This document shows positions 35,237-43,425 of a stretch of 64,000 nucleotides of DNA, in pieces. Position 1 is the stretch's first letter, and the number at the start of each line of letters is the position of its first letter. Made by a program: the position numbers and the translations under genes. The stretch comes from Deltaproteobacteria bacterium. Its GTDB lineage: Bacteria > Desulfobacterota > GWC2-55-46. The notes beneath the pieces were generated by a model that saw only the letters and a list, made by a program, of their open reading frames with translations, was not told the DNA's origin and searched no databases. The stretch is taken from NCBI GenBank assembly GCA_015075075.1, contig JABTVA010000006.1, forward strand, positions 1 to 64,000, in the 5' to 3' direction.

Positions 35237-36234
35237 CGGGCCTCCCTCCCCTCGAGGAGGTTCCTCGATCCCTTTACCCGGAGCGCCAGCTCCAGCGTCG
35301 CTATCCCGTCGCGCACGCCGGCGCGCGGTGGAAGCCCCCTCTCGATGCACTCGAGGAAATGCCTCGATTCGGCCATATACATTTCATTTACCTCGAAGCC
35401 GATCTTCCCCGAGTACCACTTGCCAAGCTCCGCCGAATAGGTCTCCACCGTCCCGTCCAGCAGGTCGGCCCTTATGGTCCCTCTCGAACCGGCAACTACC
35501 AGCCTGTGCTGGTTGGCCCTCTGGATGAAATCGGTCTGCCAGTTCACGTAAGCCCCGCTTTTAAGCCTCATGACCCCCGTCGCGATGTCCTCGACGTCCA
35601 TCTCGAGCCCGCTCACTCTGTCGACGAAGGCGAAGACCTCGTCGACCTCGCCGAAGAGCCACCTGATGTTGTCGAGCCCGTGTATGCTCGTCAGGACCAC
35701 CCCGCCGCCGAGTTCCTTCCGAGCGGCGTATTCGGTCCTGTAATCGGCCTGGGGGTGCCAGTCCGGGAGATAGTGCCCGCCGTAGTAATTTACGTGGTGG
35801 ACCGTGCCGATGACCTCTGACGCAAGGAGGCTCTCTATCTGGAGGAATACGGGATGGAACCTGTAGCACATGGCCATCATGGCCGTTATGCCCTTCTCGT
35901 CCGCGAGCTTCAGAAGCTCCGTTACCCGGTCCATCCTGTCGGAAAGCGGTTTTTCTATGAGGATGTGCACCCCGCGCCTGGCGAGCTCAAGCGCCATGTC
36001 GAGGTGCATGGAAGACGGCGTGCATATGACAGCCGCGTCAGGAAGCTTCGCGAGCGCGTCGTTGAAGTTCGTGGTAAAGACCGGCCTCTCGATGCCCCTT
36101 GCCGCCTTTTCGAGCATGGCCGTATTCGTGTCGCAGAGTATGAATTCTTTTACGCCGAGCGCCGACAGGTTCTTTATATGCCGTTTCCCTATAGAGCCGC
36201 AGCCCACTACGAGTGTTTTAAGGCCTTTTCCCAT
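35221..36234 (-). CDS. Gfo/Idh/MocA-family oxidoreductase
   Basis: 337 residues. N-terminal Rossmann motif VVGCGSIGKRHIKNL, then CTPSSMHLDMALELARRGVHILIEKPLS with the EKP signature, and a C-terminal domain with GGGVVLTSIHGLDNIRWLFG holding the likely catalytic His. NAD(P)-dependent sugar dehydrogenase family. In nonulosonate clusters such genes often sit beside a class III aminotransferase and an SpsF-type gene, as here. The exact substrate is unknown. Confidence 0.85.
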   Translation of the reverse strand: MGKGLKTLVVGCGSIGKRHIKNLSALGVKEFILCDTNTAMLEKAARGIERPVFTTNFNDALAKLPDAAVICTPSSMHLDMALELARRGVHILIEKPLSDRMDRVTELLKLADEKGITAMMAMCYRFHPVFLQIESLLASEVIGTVHHVNYYGGHYLPDWHPQADYRTEYAARKELGGGVVLTSIHGLDNIRWLFGEVDEVFAFVDRVSGLEMDVEDIATGVMRLKSGAYVNWQTDFIQRANQHRLVVAGSRGTIRADLLDGTVETYSAELGKWYSGKIGFEVNEMYMAESRHFLECIERGLPPRAGVRDGIATLELALRVKGSRNLLEGREARCKTA

Positions 36235-36279
36235 CAGTCCGATTCTCCTTGCCTCTTTCCGGTAGATTGAAACTCGCGC

Positions 36280-37617
36280 TCAGTTCCTCTGCCTGAAGAC
36301 GACGCCTACAGGCTCTCCTTCCAGAAACCCAGCCGGGTTTCCGCTATCTACCGCCTTTTTCAATACCGAAAGCGCCTCCTTCGAGGCCTCTATGGTCTTT
36401 GCTATGTCCTCGTCGGTATGGGAGTAGCTTATGAAGACCGGCCCCCCGTAAAGCACTCCCCTCTTTACGGTCTCCTGGAGGAATAAGCTCTTTAAAAGGA
36501 GGTCGTCTTCTCCGGAGGAGTTCCTCGCCGATATGCCTCCCCTCGGCGGCTTGCCGGTTATGCTGAAATCCACGCCTGTCTCCCGGGCGAACCCGTTTAT
36601 TCCGTCATGGAGCCTCTTGCCGGCCTCCCAGATCCGGTCTATCACGGGCTTCGTCATAAGCTCGTTTATGGTCGCCCTGGCGGCGGAAAGGCCTATCGCG
36701 TCTCCGGAATAGGTCATGGAGAAGAAGACCTCGTTCAATTCCTTCATGAACTCGCGTTTTCCGGCTATGGCCGATATAGGGAACCCGTTCGCCATGCCCT
36801 TCCCGAAGCAGGCGAGGTCAGGGACGACCCCGTAATATTTCCCCGCGCCCCCGAGCGAATACCTGAAGCCGGTCACTATCTCGTCGAGCACGAAAAGCGC
36901 GCCGTTCCTGTTCGCGATATCCTTTGCGAGCTGGAGGAAGTTCTTTCCGGTCGCCTGGTCAACGAGCGGGTCGGTGCCCGGGACCTCCATTATGACGCAG
37001 GCTATCTTTCCGGGGTTCTCGGCGAAGGCCCTCTCAAGCGTCTCTATCCTGTTGTATTCGAACTTGTGCATGTAGTCGGCGAGAGGGCGCGGGATGCCCT
37101 TGTTGCGGGGCGTCACTACCGCGTACCAATCCTGGCAGCCGTGGTAGCCGCAGTACGCGATGTGGTCCCTTCCCGTAGAGGCCCGAGCGACCTTGACCGC
37201 GGCGCTCGTGGCGTCGGCGCCGTTCTTGCCGAACCTCACCATCTCGGCGCACGGGATGATCGAGCGCATGAGCTCCGCCACCTCGACCTCGAGCGGGTGC
37301 ATGAGGGTGAAGGTCGTCCCCTCCCTGACCTGCCTTATGACAGCCTCGCTCACCGGAGCGTAGTCGTAGCCCAGTAGTATCGGCCCGAGGGCCAGGGGGT
37401 AGTCTATGTACTCGTTACCGTCCAGGTCCCATACGCGGGCGCCCTTGCCGCGGCAGAGGTACTTGGGGGTCACGCCCCTTACGAACTGGTCGGGCCCCTT
37501 GCTGAGCGTCTGCGTGCCTGCGGGTATGACCTCGATTGCGCGCTCCCACATGGCGTCGGATGCGGGGAAAAGACTTTCATTCGAATGCTTCTTAAGCGCC
37601 GGCTCCATTGTCGTCAT
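36280..37617 (-). CDS. Class III aminotransferase, glutamate-1-semialdehyde mutase-like
   Basis: 445 residues, PLP fold type I. VLDEIVTGFRYSLGG holds the Asp of the cofactor pocket and CFGKGMANGFPISAI the Schiff-base Lys. FGKNGADATSAAVKVAR and GYHGCQDWY match the glutamate-1-semialdehyde aminomutase branch. The location within the sugar cluster argues against haem synthesis. It probably aminates or rearranges a sugar intermediate (inference). About 120 bases upstream contain part of a repeat element. Confidence 0.84.
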   Translation of the reverse strand: MTTMEPALKKHSNESLFPASDAMWERAIEVIPAGTQTLSKGPDQFVRGVTPKYLCRGKGARVWDLDGNEYIDYPLALGPILLGYDYAPVSEAVIRQVREGTTFTLMHPLEVEVAELMRSIIPCAEMVRFGKNGADATSAAVKVARASTGRDHIAYCGYHGCQDWYAVVTPRNKGIPRPLADYMHKFEYNRIETLERAFAENPGKIACVIMEVPGTDPLVDQATGKNFLQLAKDIANRNGALFVLDEIVTGFRYSLGGAGKYYGVVPDLACFGKGMANGFPISAIAGKREFMKELNEVFFSMTYSGDAIGLSAARATINELMTKPVIDRIWEAGKRLHDGINGFARETGVDFSITGKPPRGGISARNSSGEDDLLLKSLFLQETVKRGVLYGGPVFISYSHTDEDIAKTIEASKEALSVLKKAVDSGNPAGFLEGEPVGVVFRQRN

Positions 37618-37683
37618 CCACCTTTCGGAATAATTTCGTTCGGCTCTTTTTTAAAAAAACAACCTCAAAATTTAGAGATTTTT

Positions 37684-37725
37684 GCGCTGACAACGACGGA
37701 GAACGACTTTCTCAGCAGCCTGTTA
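37684..37725. repeat. Truncated relative of the 120-bp palindromic element
   Basis: gacaacgacggagaacgactttctcagcagcc aligns by eye with the right half of the element at 5858-5977 (gacaacgaagcagatggactttttcagcagcc), including the terminal cagcagcc. Adjacent sequence (37640-37683) is unusually AT-rich. Confidence 0.5.
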
Positions 37726-37736
37726 GATTTTTTAGC

Positions 37737-38525
37737 CTATACCGCCTTGTCCTCGCTCAACGACTTGGCATACCCTTCGTTCCGCTCGATATCCGCGTTT
37801 ATCTCCAGAAGCGAAGGGTGCGCCTCGAGGAACCTCAGTGTCTCTTCCATGTGGAAAATCCTGCCTTTCGCGCCGATGCCGTCGTATATGGCGTTTACGA
37901 GCGTCAGGTCCCTCTCGTCGTCCACGGTCCAGCGCATCTTCGAGAGGTCGGTTTCGCACCGTATCTTGCATATCCTGAAAATGTTATGGTTCTTCCATAT
38001 ATACGGGGTAACATGCTCGCGCTCCGATGAAAGCGCGGCCCGCATATAGGCCTTCTCAAGCGCCGCGAACGAGAAGACCTCGGCGTCGAGCCCGTCCGGG
38101 AAGCTCGGGTCGATGCTTACGTAATCGAGACCGCCCTCGCTGAACCTCCTTATAGCCCTGTCCACGAGCGCCGGGTCGAGCAATGGGCAGTCGGAGGTTA
38201 TCCTCACGACAGTCCTGGCCTTGGATGCCAGGGCGGCGTAGAAGTACCTGTCCAGGACGTCGTTTACGCTCCCCCTGTGGCAGCACACGTTGTTCTCGGC
38301 GCACCAATCCGCGATCCTGTCGTCCGACCCGTCCTGGGTCGTCGCCACCACGATCTTCTCGACGAGCGCGGAGGCGGCGAGCCTCGTCACCACGTGCCAC
38401 AGCATGGGTTTTCCGCCTATCTCCCTCATTACCTTGCCCGGGAGCCTGGTGGAGCCCATGCGGGCCTGCACTATCCCCACTACCGGGCCTATCGCGGCCT
38501 TGACGTCCTTATCCGTTATCTGCAT
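37737..38525 (-). CDS. SpsF-type cytidylyltransferase
   Basis: 262 residues. IVQARMGSTRLPGKVMREIGGKPM at residues 18-41 is the nucleotide-binding signature of the SpsF/CMP-nonulosonate transferase branch. ITSDCPLLDP and RWTVDDERDL follow. It should activate the nine-carbon sugar as its CMP ester. Canonical PseF/NeuA proteins begin with an ARGGSKR-type motif instead, so this is a non-orthologous replacement. Its start overlaps the pseI stop. Confidence 0.85.
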   Translation of the reverse strand: MQITDKDVKAAIGPVVGIVQARMGSTRLPGKVMREIGGKPMLWHVVTRLAASALVEKIVVATTQDGSDDRIADWCAENNVCCHRGSVNDVLDRYFYAALASKARTVVRITSDCPLLDPALVDRAIRRFSEGGLDYVSIDPSFPDGLDAEVFSFAALEKAYMRAALSSEREHVTPYIWKNHNIFRICKIRCETDLSKMRWTVDDERDLTLVNAIYDGIGAKGRIFHMEETLRFLEAHPSLLEINADIERNEGYAKSLSEDKAV

Positions 38526-39559
38526 AAGTCCTCGCTCCTTACCGGCATGTCCTTACGGAGGTCCCTCGCGGCGACGCTCCCTATGATATGCCCCAGTTCT
38601 TTAGGCTCAAGCCCGTATGCGTGGCGGACGAGCTTCAATTTGTCCGATGTGACGACCTCGCCTTTCCGTATGTCGGCGTTCGCATATACGGACCTCCTGG
38701 CGCCGGTCCTTTCGGCCATCTCGTTGGGCGACGGCCTCTTTATGCCGTCGCCGAGCGCCTTTTCGAGGTCCCTTACCCCGGATATCATGGTCTTCAACTC
38801 CTCGACCTCCATCGCGTACGGGTGGTCGGGGCCTTTGAGATTCCTGTCGAGGGTCAAATGCTTTTCTATGATGGAGGCCCCGAGCGCCACTGCCCCCAGT
38901 GCAACGGTGCTCCCAGGCGTGTGGTCGGATATGCCGACCGGGCAGGCGAATTCCCTCGCGAGCGCGGCCATTGCCCTGATGTTCACGTCCTCGTATGAAG
39001 GCGGGTAGAGCGAAGCGCAGTGCAGGAGCGCGACCTGGTGGTTCTTCTGCCCTGTTACGAGCTCGACCGCCCTCCTTACCTCTTCCATGTAGGCCGCGCC
39101 GGTTGATAATATGACCGGCTTCCCGAAGGAGGCGACCTCCTCGATAAAAGGCTCGTTCGTTAGCTCGCCTGACGCGAGCTTGAACGCCTCTACGCCTATC
39201 TCGTTCAAGAGCGCGGCCCTTTTGCTCTCGAACGGCGCGGAAAGGAAGGTTATCCCGACAGAGGCGCAGTGCACCTTCAGGATTTCATGCCATTCCTCCG
39301 GGAGCGCAAGCCTCTCCAATACAGGGTACGCCGGGTGCGGCGCCCATTTTCCGCTCCCGTCAGGCCTCAAGGGATTAAGGAGCCCCTCGGCAGTAAATGA
39401 CTGGAACTTTACCGCGTCGGCCCCCGCGTATTTCGCCGCCTCTATGAGCTCTTTGGCCCTCCCGAGGTCGGAGTCGTGGTTTGAGCCTATCTCGGCTATC
39501 ACATAGGCCGGGTATCCCGCGCCTACGGGCCTGGTCCCTATAGTGAATACGCTTCTCAT
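38516..39559 (-). CDS. pseI: Pseudaminic acid synthase (NeuB family)
   Basis: 347 residues from the ATG at 39559 (ribosome site aaaggcggg). Condenses a 6-carbon sugar with phosphoenolpyruvate. NeuB-family motifs: AEIGSNHDSDL, AGADAVKFQSF, KLASGELTN, GISDHTPG, EKHLTLDR and GPDHPYAME. A C-terminal SAF domain (SVYANADIRKGEVVTSDKL) is present. PseB, PseC and PseG homologs nearby favour pseudaminate over sialate or legionaminate. Confidence 0.88.
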   Translation of the reverse strand: MRSVFTIGTRPVGAGYPAYVIAEIGSNHDSDLGRAKELIEAAKYAGADAVKFQSFTAEGLLNPLRPDGSGKWAPHPAYPVLERLALPEEWHEILKVHCASVGITFLSAPFESKRAALLNEIGVEAFKLASGELTNEPFIEEVASFGKPVILSTGAAYMEEVRRAVELVTGQKNHQVALLHCASLYPPSYEDVNIRAMAALAREFACPVGISDHTPGSTVALGAVALGASIIEKHLTLDRNLKGPDHPYAMEVEELKTMISGVRDLEKALGDGIKRPSPNEMAERTGARRSVYANADIRKGEVVTSDKLKLVRHAYGLEPKELGHIIGSVAARDLRKDMPVRSEDLCR

Positions 39560-39590
39560 AACCCGCCTTTCAACCCGTATTACCGCCCTC

Positions 39591-39770
39591 TCAGGCGGCT
39601 TCACCGCGCCTTGCGGCGGACTTCCGCGCGCCGGCCTTTCCGGCGTCCTTTTTCTCCGCAAGCTCGCCTTCGCATTCGGGGCACGAGTATTTTCCGGACC
39701 TCATCATGTATTCGGCGCCCCATCCGCAGTATTCTTTCTTGCACTTCCCGCACACGTAGGTCGGCATCAT
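39591..39770 (-). CDS. Small zinc-ribbon protein between pseC and pseI
   Basis: 59 residues. Two Cys pairs, CGKC near residue 7 and CPEC near residue 32, form a rubredoxin-like zinc ribbon, followed by a Lys/Arg/Ala-rich basic tail. The start at 39770 follows gggggtgcg. It lies 15 bases after pseC and 31 bases before pseI on the same strand, so it is part of the operon. Function unknown. The basic tail would allow nucleic-acid or protein binding. Confidence 0.7.
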   Translation of the reverse strand: MMPTYVCGKCKKEYCGWGAEYMMRSGKYSCPECEGELAEKKDAGKAGARKSAARRGEAA

Positions 39771-39785
39771 CGACGCACCCCCTTT

Positions 39786-40991
39786 TTAGACCGCGACCGT
39801 TCTCTTTGCCTGGGCCGAGAGGCAGGCCAGGGATGAAAGGAGCCCCTCGGCAACCGCCCCGGCCTCCTCGTCTGAAAGGAGCGGGTATATCGGGAGGCTT
39901 ACCTCCTCGGCGTAAAACCTGAGCGCCCTCGGGAAATCCCCGGGCTTGAAGCCCATTGCTTTGTAATAAGGCTGAGTATGGACGGGTATGTAATGGACCT
40001 GGAGGCCGATGCCTATCTCCGACATGAGCCTGAAGAGGTCTTTCCTTTCGACCCCGAGTTCGGAAAAGGGTATCCTTGCCGGATAGAGATGCCACGCGCT
40101 CCTCATGCCCCCGGGCACTGAAGGGGGCCTTACGAACTGGTACTTGGAGAAGAGCCTGTCATAGAGGGCGGCTATGCCGGCCCTCTTAGCGATGAAACGG
40201 TCGAGCTTCTTCAATTGGCTTATGCCGAGGGCGCAGTTGATGTCCGGGAGCCTGTAGTTGAAGCCGAGGTCCTGCATCTCGTAGTACCAGGGGCCCTCGG
40301 ACTTTGAAAGCCTTGCGGGGTCCTTCACGACGCCGTGGCTCCTTAGCGTCTTGAGCTTCCCGTAAAGCGCTGGGTCGTTGGTCGTTATCGCCCCGCCCTC
40401 GCCGGTCGTTATGGACTTCACCGGATGGAAACTGAATATCGTCATGTCGGAATGGCTGCACGAGCCGACTCTCCGTACCCGCCCGCTTGAGTCGGTCCAC
40501 TCGGCCCCGAGCGCGTGGCAGGCGTCTTCGATGACGATGAGGCCGTATTTGAGGGCTACCTCCCGTATCTCTTCCATGCGGCACGGGGTCCCCGCGAAAT
40601 GGACCGGCACGACCGCCTTTACGGCCCTGTCTTTCGCGGCCTTTCTCCTTAAGCTTTCGGGGTCCAGGTTCATGCCGTCCGCCTCTATGTCGGCGAAATC
40701 AGGCCTCGCGCCCGCGTAGAGCGCGGCGTTGGCGGAGGCGAGAAAGGTTATCGGGGAGGTCACGGCCTTTTGCCCTTCTCCGAGCCCTGCGGCCTTCATC
40801 GCCAGATGCAGCGCTGCTGTCCCGTTCGAGCATACGACCGCGTATTTCGCGCCGGTGTATCCGGCGATCTCCGCCTCGAAGGCCTCGACGAGCGGGCCCT
40901 GGGTGAGCATGCCCTCGAGGGACCTCGCGACCGCCTCTATGTCGGAGAGGTCAATTGTTTGCCGCCCGTAGGATATGGCTGTCTTCGCCAT
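39786..40991 (-). CDS. pseC: PseC-type aminotransferase
   Basis: 401 residues, DegT/DnrJ/EryC1 family. Adds the 4-amino group in pseudaminic acid synthesis. CSNGTAALHLAM and SPITFLASANAALYAGARP near the N-terminus, EDACHALGAEW, then the PLP-lysine region FSFHPVKSITTGEGGAI, and LGFNYRLPDINCALG. The SPITF-ASANA-Y pattern is characteristic of PseC. Start overlaps pseB. Confidence 0.92.
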   Translation of the reverse strand: MAKTAISYGRQTIDLSDIEAVARSLEGMLTQGPLVEAFEAEIAGYTGAKYAVVCSNGTAALHLAMKAAGLGEGQKAVTSPITFLASANAALYAGARPDFADIEADGMNLDPESLRRKAAKDRAVKAVVPVHFAGTPCRMEEIREVALKYGLIVIEDACHALGAEWTDSSGRVRRVGSCSHSDMTIFSFHPVKSITTGEGGAITTNDPALYGKLKTLRSHGVVKDPARLSKSEGPWYYEMQDLGFNYRLPDINCALGISQLKKLDRFIAKRAGIAALYDRLFSKYQFVRPPSVPGGMRSAWHLYPARIPFSELGVERKDLFRLMSEIGIGLQVHYIPVHTQPYYKAMGFKPGDFPRALRFYAEEVSLPIYPLLSDEEAGAVAEGLLSSLACLSAQAKRTVAV

Positions 40992-41964
40992 TGGAGAACT
41001 CCTGTATTATTTTCCGTATCTCAAGGACGTTAAGCACGCGGTCGTTCCTCTCGCTCGAGTAGACGAAGCCCTCGGTCACCTGCCTTCCGCCGTTCTTCCG
41101 TTCCTCCCCCCACCACTTGAACTGGGGCTGTATGACGTAGTAGCCGTCGTATTCGAGGGTGAGCCTGCCGTCGTCCTCGGATATGAGCGTCTCGTGGAGC
41201 TTCTCGCCAGGCCGTATGCCGACGACCTCTATCGAGCAGTCCGGTGCCACCGCCTTCGCGATCTCAGTTATCGCGGCGCTCGGTATCTTGGGGACGAATA
41301 TCTCCCCGCCCTTCATCCTGTCGAGGGAGGCGAGCACGAACTCGGCGCCCTCGTCGAGGGTGATCCAGAACCTCGTCATCCTGGTGTCGGTTACCGGCAG
41401 GACGCCATTCTCCTTAAGCTTCAGAAAGAGGGGGATGACGCTTCCGCGGCTCCCGACGACGTTCCCGTACCTGACCACCGAGAACCGAGTGGGCTTGGAA
41501 CCGGCATATGAGTTGCCGGCTATGAAGAGCTTGTCCGAGCAGAGCTTTGTCGCGCCGTAGAGGTTAATGGGGTTCGCGGCCTTGTCGGTCGACAGGGCGA
41601 CGACCTTTTTCACTCCCAGGTCCACGCACACGTCTATGACGTTCTGCGCGCCGAGGACGTTGGTCTTTATCGCCTCGAACGGGTTGTATTCGGCTGCCGG
41701 GACCTGCTTGAGGGCCGCGGCGTGGACCACGTAGTCGACCCCGTCGAAGGCCCTGTAAAGCCTCTCCTTGTCCCTTACGTCGCCTATGAAGAACCTCAGG
41801 CACGGGTCGTTGAACGCCTGCATCATCTCCGACTGCTTGAGCTCGTCCCTGCTGAGTATTACGAGCCTTTTGGGCCTGTACCTCGAAAGTATCTTCCTTG
41901 TGAGCTTCTTTCCGAGGGAACCCGTGCCGCCGGTAATGAGTATGGTCCTGCCGTTCAAGTCCAT
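40951..41964 (-). CDS. pseB: PseB, UDP-GlcNAc 4,6-dehydratase (inverting)
   Basis: 337 residues. First enzyme of pseudaminic acid synthesis: dehydration plus C5 inversion. NAD motif TGGTGSLGKKL at residues 11-21. The active-site set STDKAANPINLYGATK carries Asp, Lys and Tyr. The compact size (about 335 rather than 400) and the TDKA motif favour PseB over LegB. It is the first gene of the glycan operon. A sigma-54 promoter lies about 60 bases upstream, and the ribosome site is aaggaga. Confidence 0.93.
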   Translation of the reverse strand: MDLNGRTILITGGTGSLGKKLTRKILSRYRPKRLVILSRDELKQSEMMQAFNDPCLRFFIGDVRDKERLYRAFDGVDYVVHAAALKQVPAAEYNPFEAIKTNVLGAQNVIDVCVDLGVKKVVALSTDKAANPINLYGATKLCSDKLFIAGNSYAGSKPTRFSVVRYGNVVGSRGSVIPLFLKLKENGVLPVTDTRMTRFWITLDEGAEFVLASLDRMKGGEIFVPKIPSAAITEIAKAVAPDCSIEVVGIRPGEKLHETLISEDDGRLTLEYDGYYVIQPQFKWWGEERKNGGRQVTEGFVYSSERNDRVLNVLEIRKIIQEFSNGEDSHILRAANN

Positions 41965-42019
41965 GAATAAGCTCTCCTTAGGGTTTTAAGGTGCGGAGTG
42001 ATATCGAAATTAGGTACTT

Positions 42020-42035
42020 AGCAATATGTGTGCCA
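42020..42035 (-). promoter_or_regulatory. Sigma-54 promoter of the glycan operon
   Basis: On the minus strand TGGCAC-ACATA-TTGCT: exact -24 TGGCAC, exact -12 TTGC, and the obligatory GG-N10-GC spacing. It lies 56 bases upstream of the pseB start with no gene between. The surrounding stretch 41965-42251 has no other clear feature apart from a short ggctgctcaaaa remnant (42050-42061). Confidence 0.82.
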
Positions 42036-42251
42036 CATTTAACAGGCAATGGCTGCTCAAAATAAAGTTAATAAAAACAGGGTATTAGGATAGGAAGCGG
42101 GAGCTGTGGACTGGGTTAAGGCAGAATCAGGACAGCGAAAGTCAAATATCTGACAAGGCCTGGGATGAATGAGGAAAAGATTTCCCGGTCAATAAACCTC
42201 TTTCCGGAAAGGCATTTGCGTGGGCTGACCGGTAAAGACTTCTTCCCCTGG

Positions 42252-42710
42252 TCAGACCTTTATCGGGAAGCTGGAAGGGTAATCGTCCCTGTCGATGACG
42301 CACTGGATGGCGTTCATGCTCTCGGCGTTGAAGACGACCGGGCCCTTGAGGTTCAGGCTCAGCTCCCTCGCGTCTCGGGCAACGCAGACCATCACGAGCG
42401 TTACAAGGCCTTCGGTGCTATCCGCACCAAGCTTCTCCATCTCCGATTTCTTGAGCGGGACCGAGTAACCGGGCTTGAAGGCGCTGGGGTCGGTAAGGAG
42501 AAAGGCCACTCCCGGGTCGTCTATCGACTGCATCCACCTGAACGTGCCCTGTTCGTCGTGGTCTATGATTATGAACCTCCTGAGCCTCTCGAAACCGGGC
42601 ATGGCCTGCACGAACCGGATGACCTTGTTCTCGGGGACCGATATCTCGCCGAAGCGGGTAGTCGAGAAGCTTATCGCGGACGAAGGAGCATTTGCCGTAG
42701 CGGTTATCAT
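42252..42710 (-). CDS. fliW: Flagellar assembly factor FliW
   Basis: Binds either flagellin or CsrA and so couples flagellin synthesis to export. 152 residues. The FliW pattern is present: TTRFGEISVPENKVIRFVQAMPGFE, IIDHDEQGTFRWMQSIDDPGVAFLLTDP, and VVFNAESMNAIQCVID near the end. Its start overlaps the csrA stop by 4 bases, the arrangement expected for antagonist and target. Confidence 0.95.
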   Translation of the reverse strand: MITATANAPSSAISFSTTRFGEISVPENKVIRFVQAMPGFERLRRFIIIDHDEQGTFRWMQSIDDPGVAFLLTDPSAFKPGYSVPLKKSEMEKLGADSTEGLVTLVMVCVARDARELSLNLKGPVVFNAESMNAIQCVIDRDDYPSSFPIKV

Positions 42711-42934
42711 TTTTTCCTGAATCCTTTCAATTTATCAGCCACTTCGCTCGGAAGCCCGGCGGCCTTCATGTTCGTTTCCTGTATCCTCAGGTATATCTCC
42801 TCGCGGTGCACCGCGCAGCTCTGCGGGGCCTGTATACCGAGCTTTACATGGTTGTCCTTGACCTCGACGACCACGAGCTTTATGTCGTCGCCGATCCTTA
42901 TCCCCTCTCCCGACTTCCTTGTCAGTACCAGCAT
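42707..42934 (-). CDS. csrA: Carbon storage regulator CsrA
   Basis: RNA-binding translational repressor. 75 residues with MLVLTRKSGEGIRIGDDI, VKDNHVKLGIQAP and VHREEIYLRIQ, including the key RNA-binding Leu4/Arg6 and Arg of HREE. The C-terminal tail is longer than in Escherichia coli CsrA, as in the FliW-controlled CsrA class, where the tail contributes to FliW binding. Coupled to fliW. The flagellin leader carries matching target sites. Confidence 0.96.
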   Translation of the reverse strand: MLVLTRKSGEGIRIGDDIKLVVVEVKDNHVKLGIQAPQSCAVHREEIYLRIQETNMKAAGLPSEVADKLKGFRKK

Positions 42935-42988
42935 ATCGCCCTCCCTGGCTCACTTGTTTTCCGAGCCTGCTGCCCGGTTATCCTATTT

Positions 42989-43408
42989 TCACGCCGCGCT
43001 GTCAAGCAGGCAGAAAAGCCCCCGGTCCTCCCTCTCTATCTCCTTTGCCATCACGTAGAAAAACCTTCTCGTCTCCTGCATGAACCCGACGGGATTGGCC
43101 CGTATGGAGCCGGGGTCGCCCCACTTGAGCCTGTAGGCCGCAAATGACGCGAGCATAGTCTCCATATCGTCGATGAACCTGCAGGCGTCGGCCCTGTGCG
43201 ACGCCCCCATTCTCCGGGAAAGGGCCTCCTTGAGCGAATCGACCTCGGATCCGACGTGCACCGAGAGCTTCCCAGAGAGGCGCGAAAGCCTTTCTTCAGC
43301 CCTTTCGGCACCGGTCCTGAGCGCCCCGGCGCCAAGGGACTTCACAAGCTCCGCTATCTCCCTCAGGAGATCATTGTGCTGCCTTCTCAGGCTTTCAGAG
43401 GTCGCCAT
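42989..43408 (-). CDS. Hemerythrin-like helical protein
   Basis: 139 residues from the ATG at 43408; a TTG at 43429 overlapping the flgL stop is possible. Four-helix pattern with LRRQHNDLLREIAELV at the start and LSGKLSVHVGSEVDSLKEAL in the middle. These recall the HHE/hemerythrin spacing of His and Glu ligands. Not all seven iron ligands can be placed, so it may be a degenerate member. Lies between flgL and csrA in the same operon. Confidence 0.55.
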   Translation of the reverse strand: MATSESLRRQHNDLLREIAELVKSLGAGALRTGAERAEERLSRLSGKLSVHVGSEVDSLKEALSRRMGASHRADACRFIDDMETMLASFAAYRLKWGDPGSIRANPVGFMQETRRFFYVMAKEIEREDRGLFCLLDSAA

Positions 43409-43425
43409 GTCCACCCCAGGCTCAA

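Noticed and set aside
36280-37617. A haem-biosynthetic hemL (glutamate-1-semialdehyde aminomutase)
   Set aside because: The family match is real, but the gene is inside a glycan operon with no haem genes nearby, so a sugar-modifying role is more likely.
42165-43058. A 297-codon plus-strand frame over fliW and csrA
   Set aside because: Antisense to two well-conserved genes and without any family resemblance.
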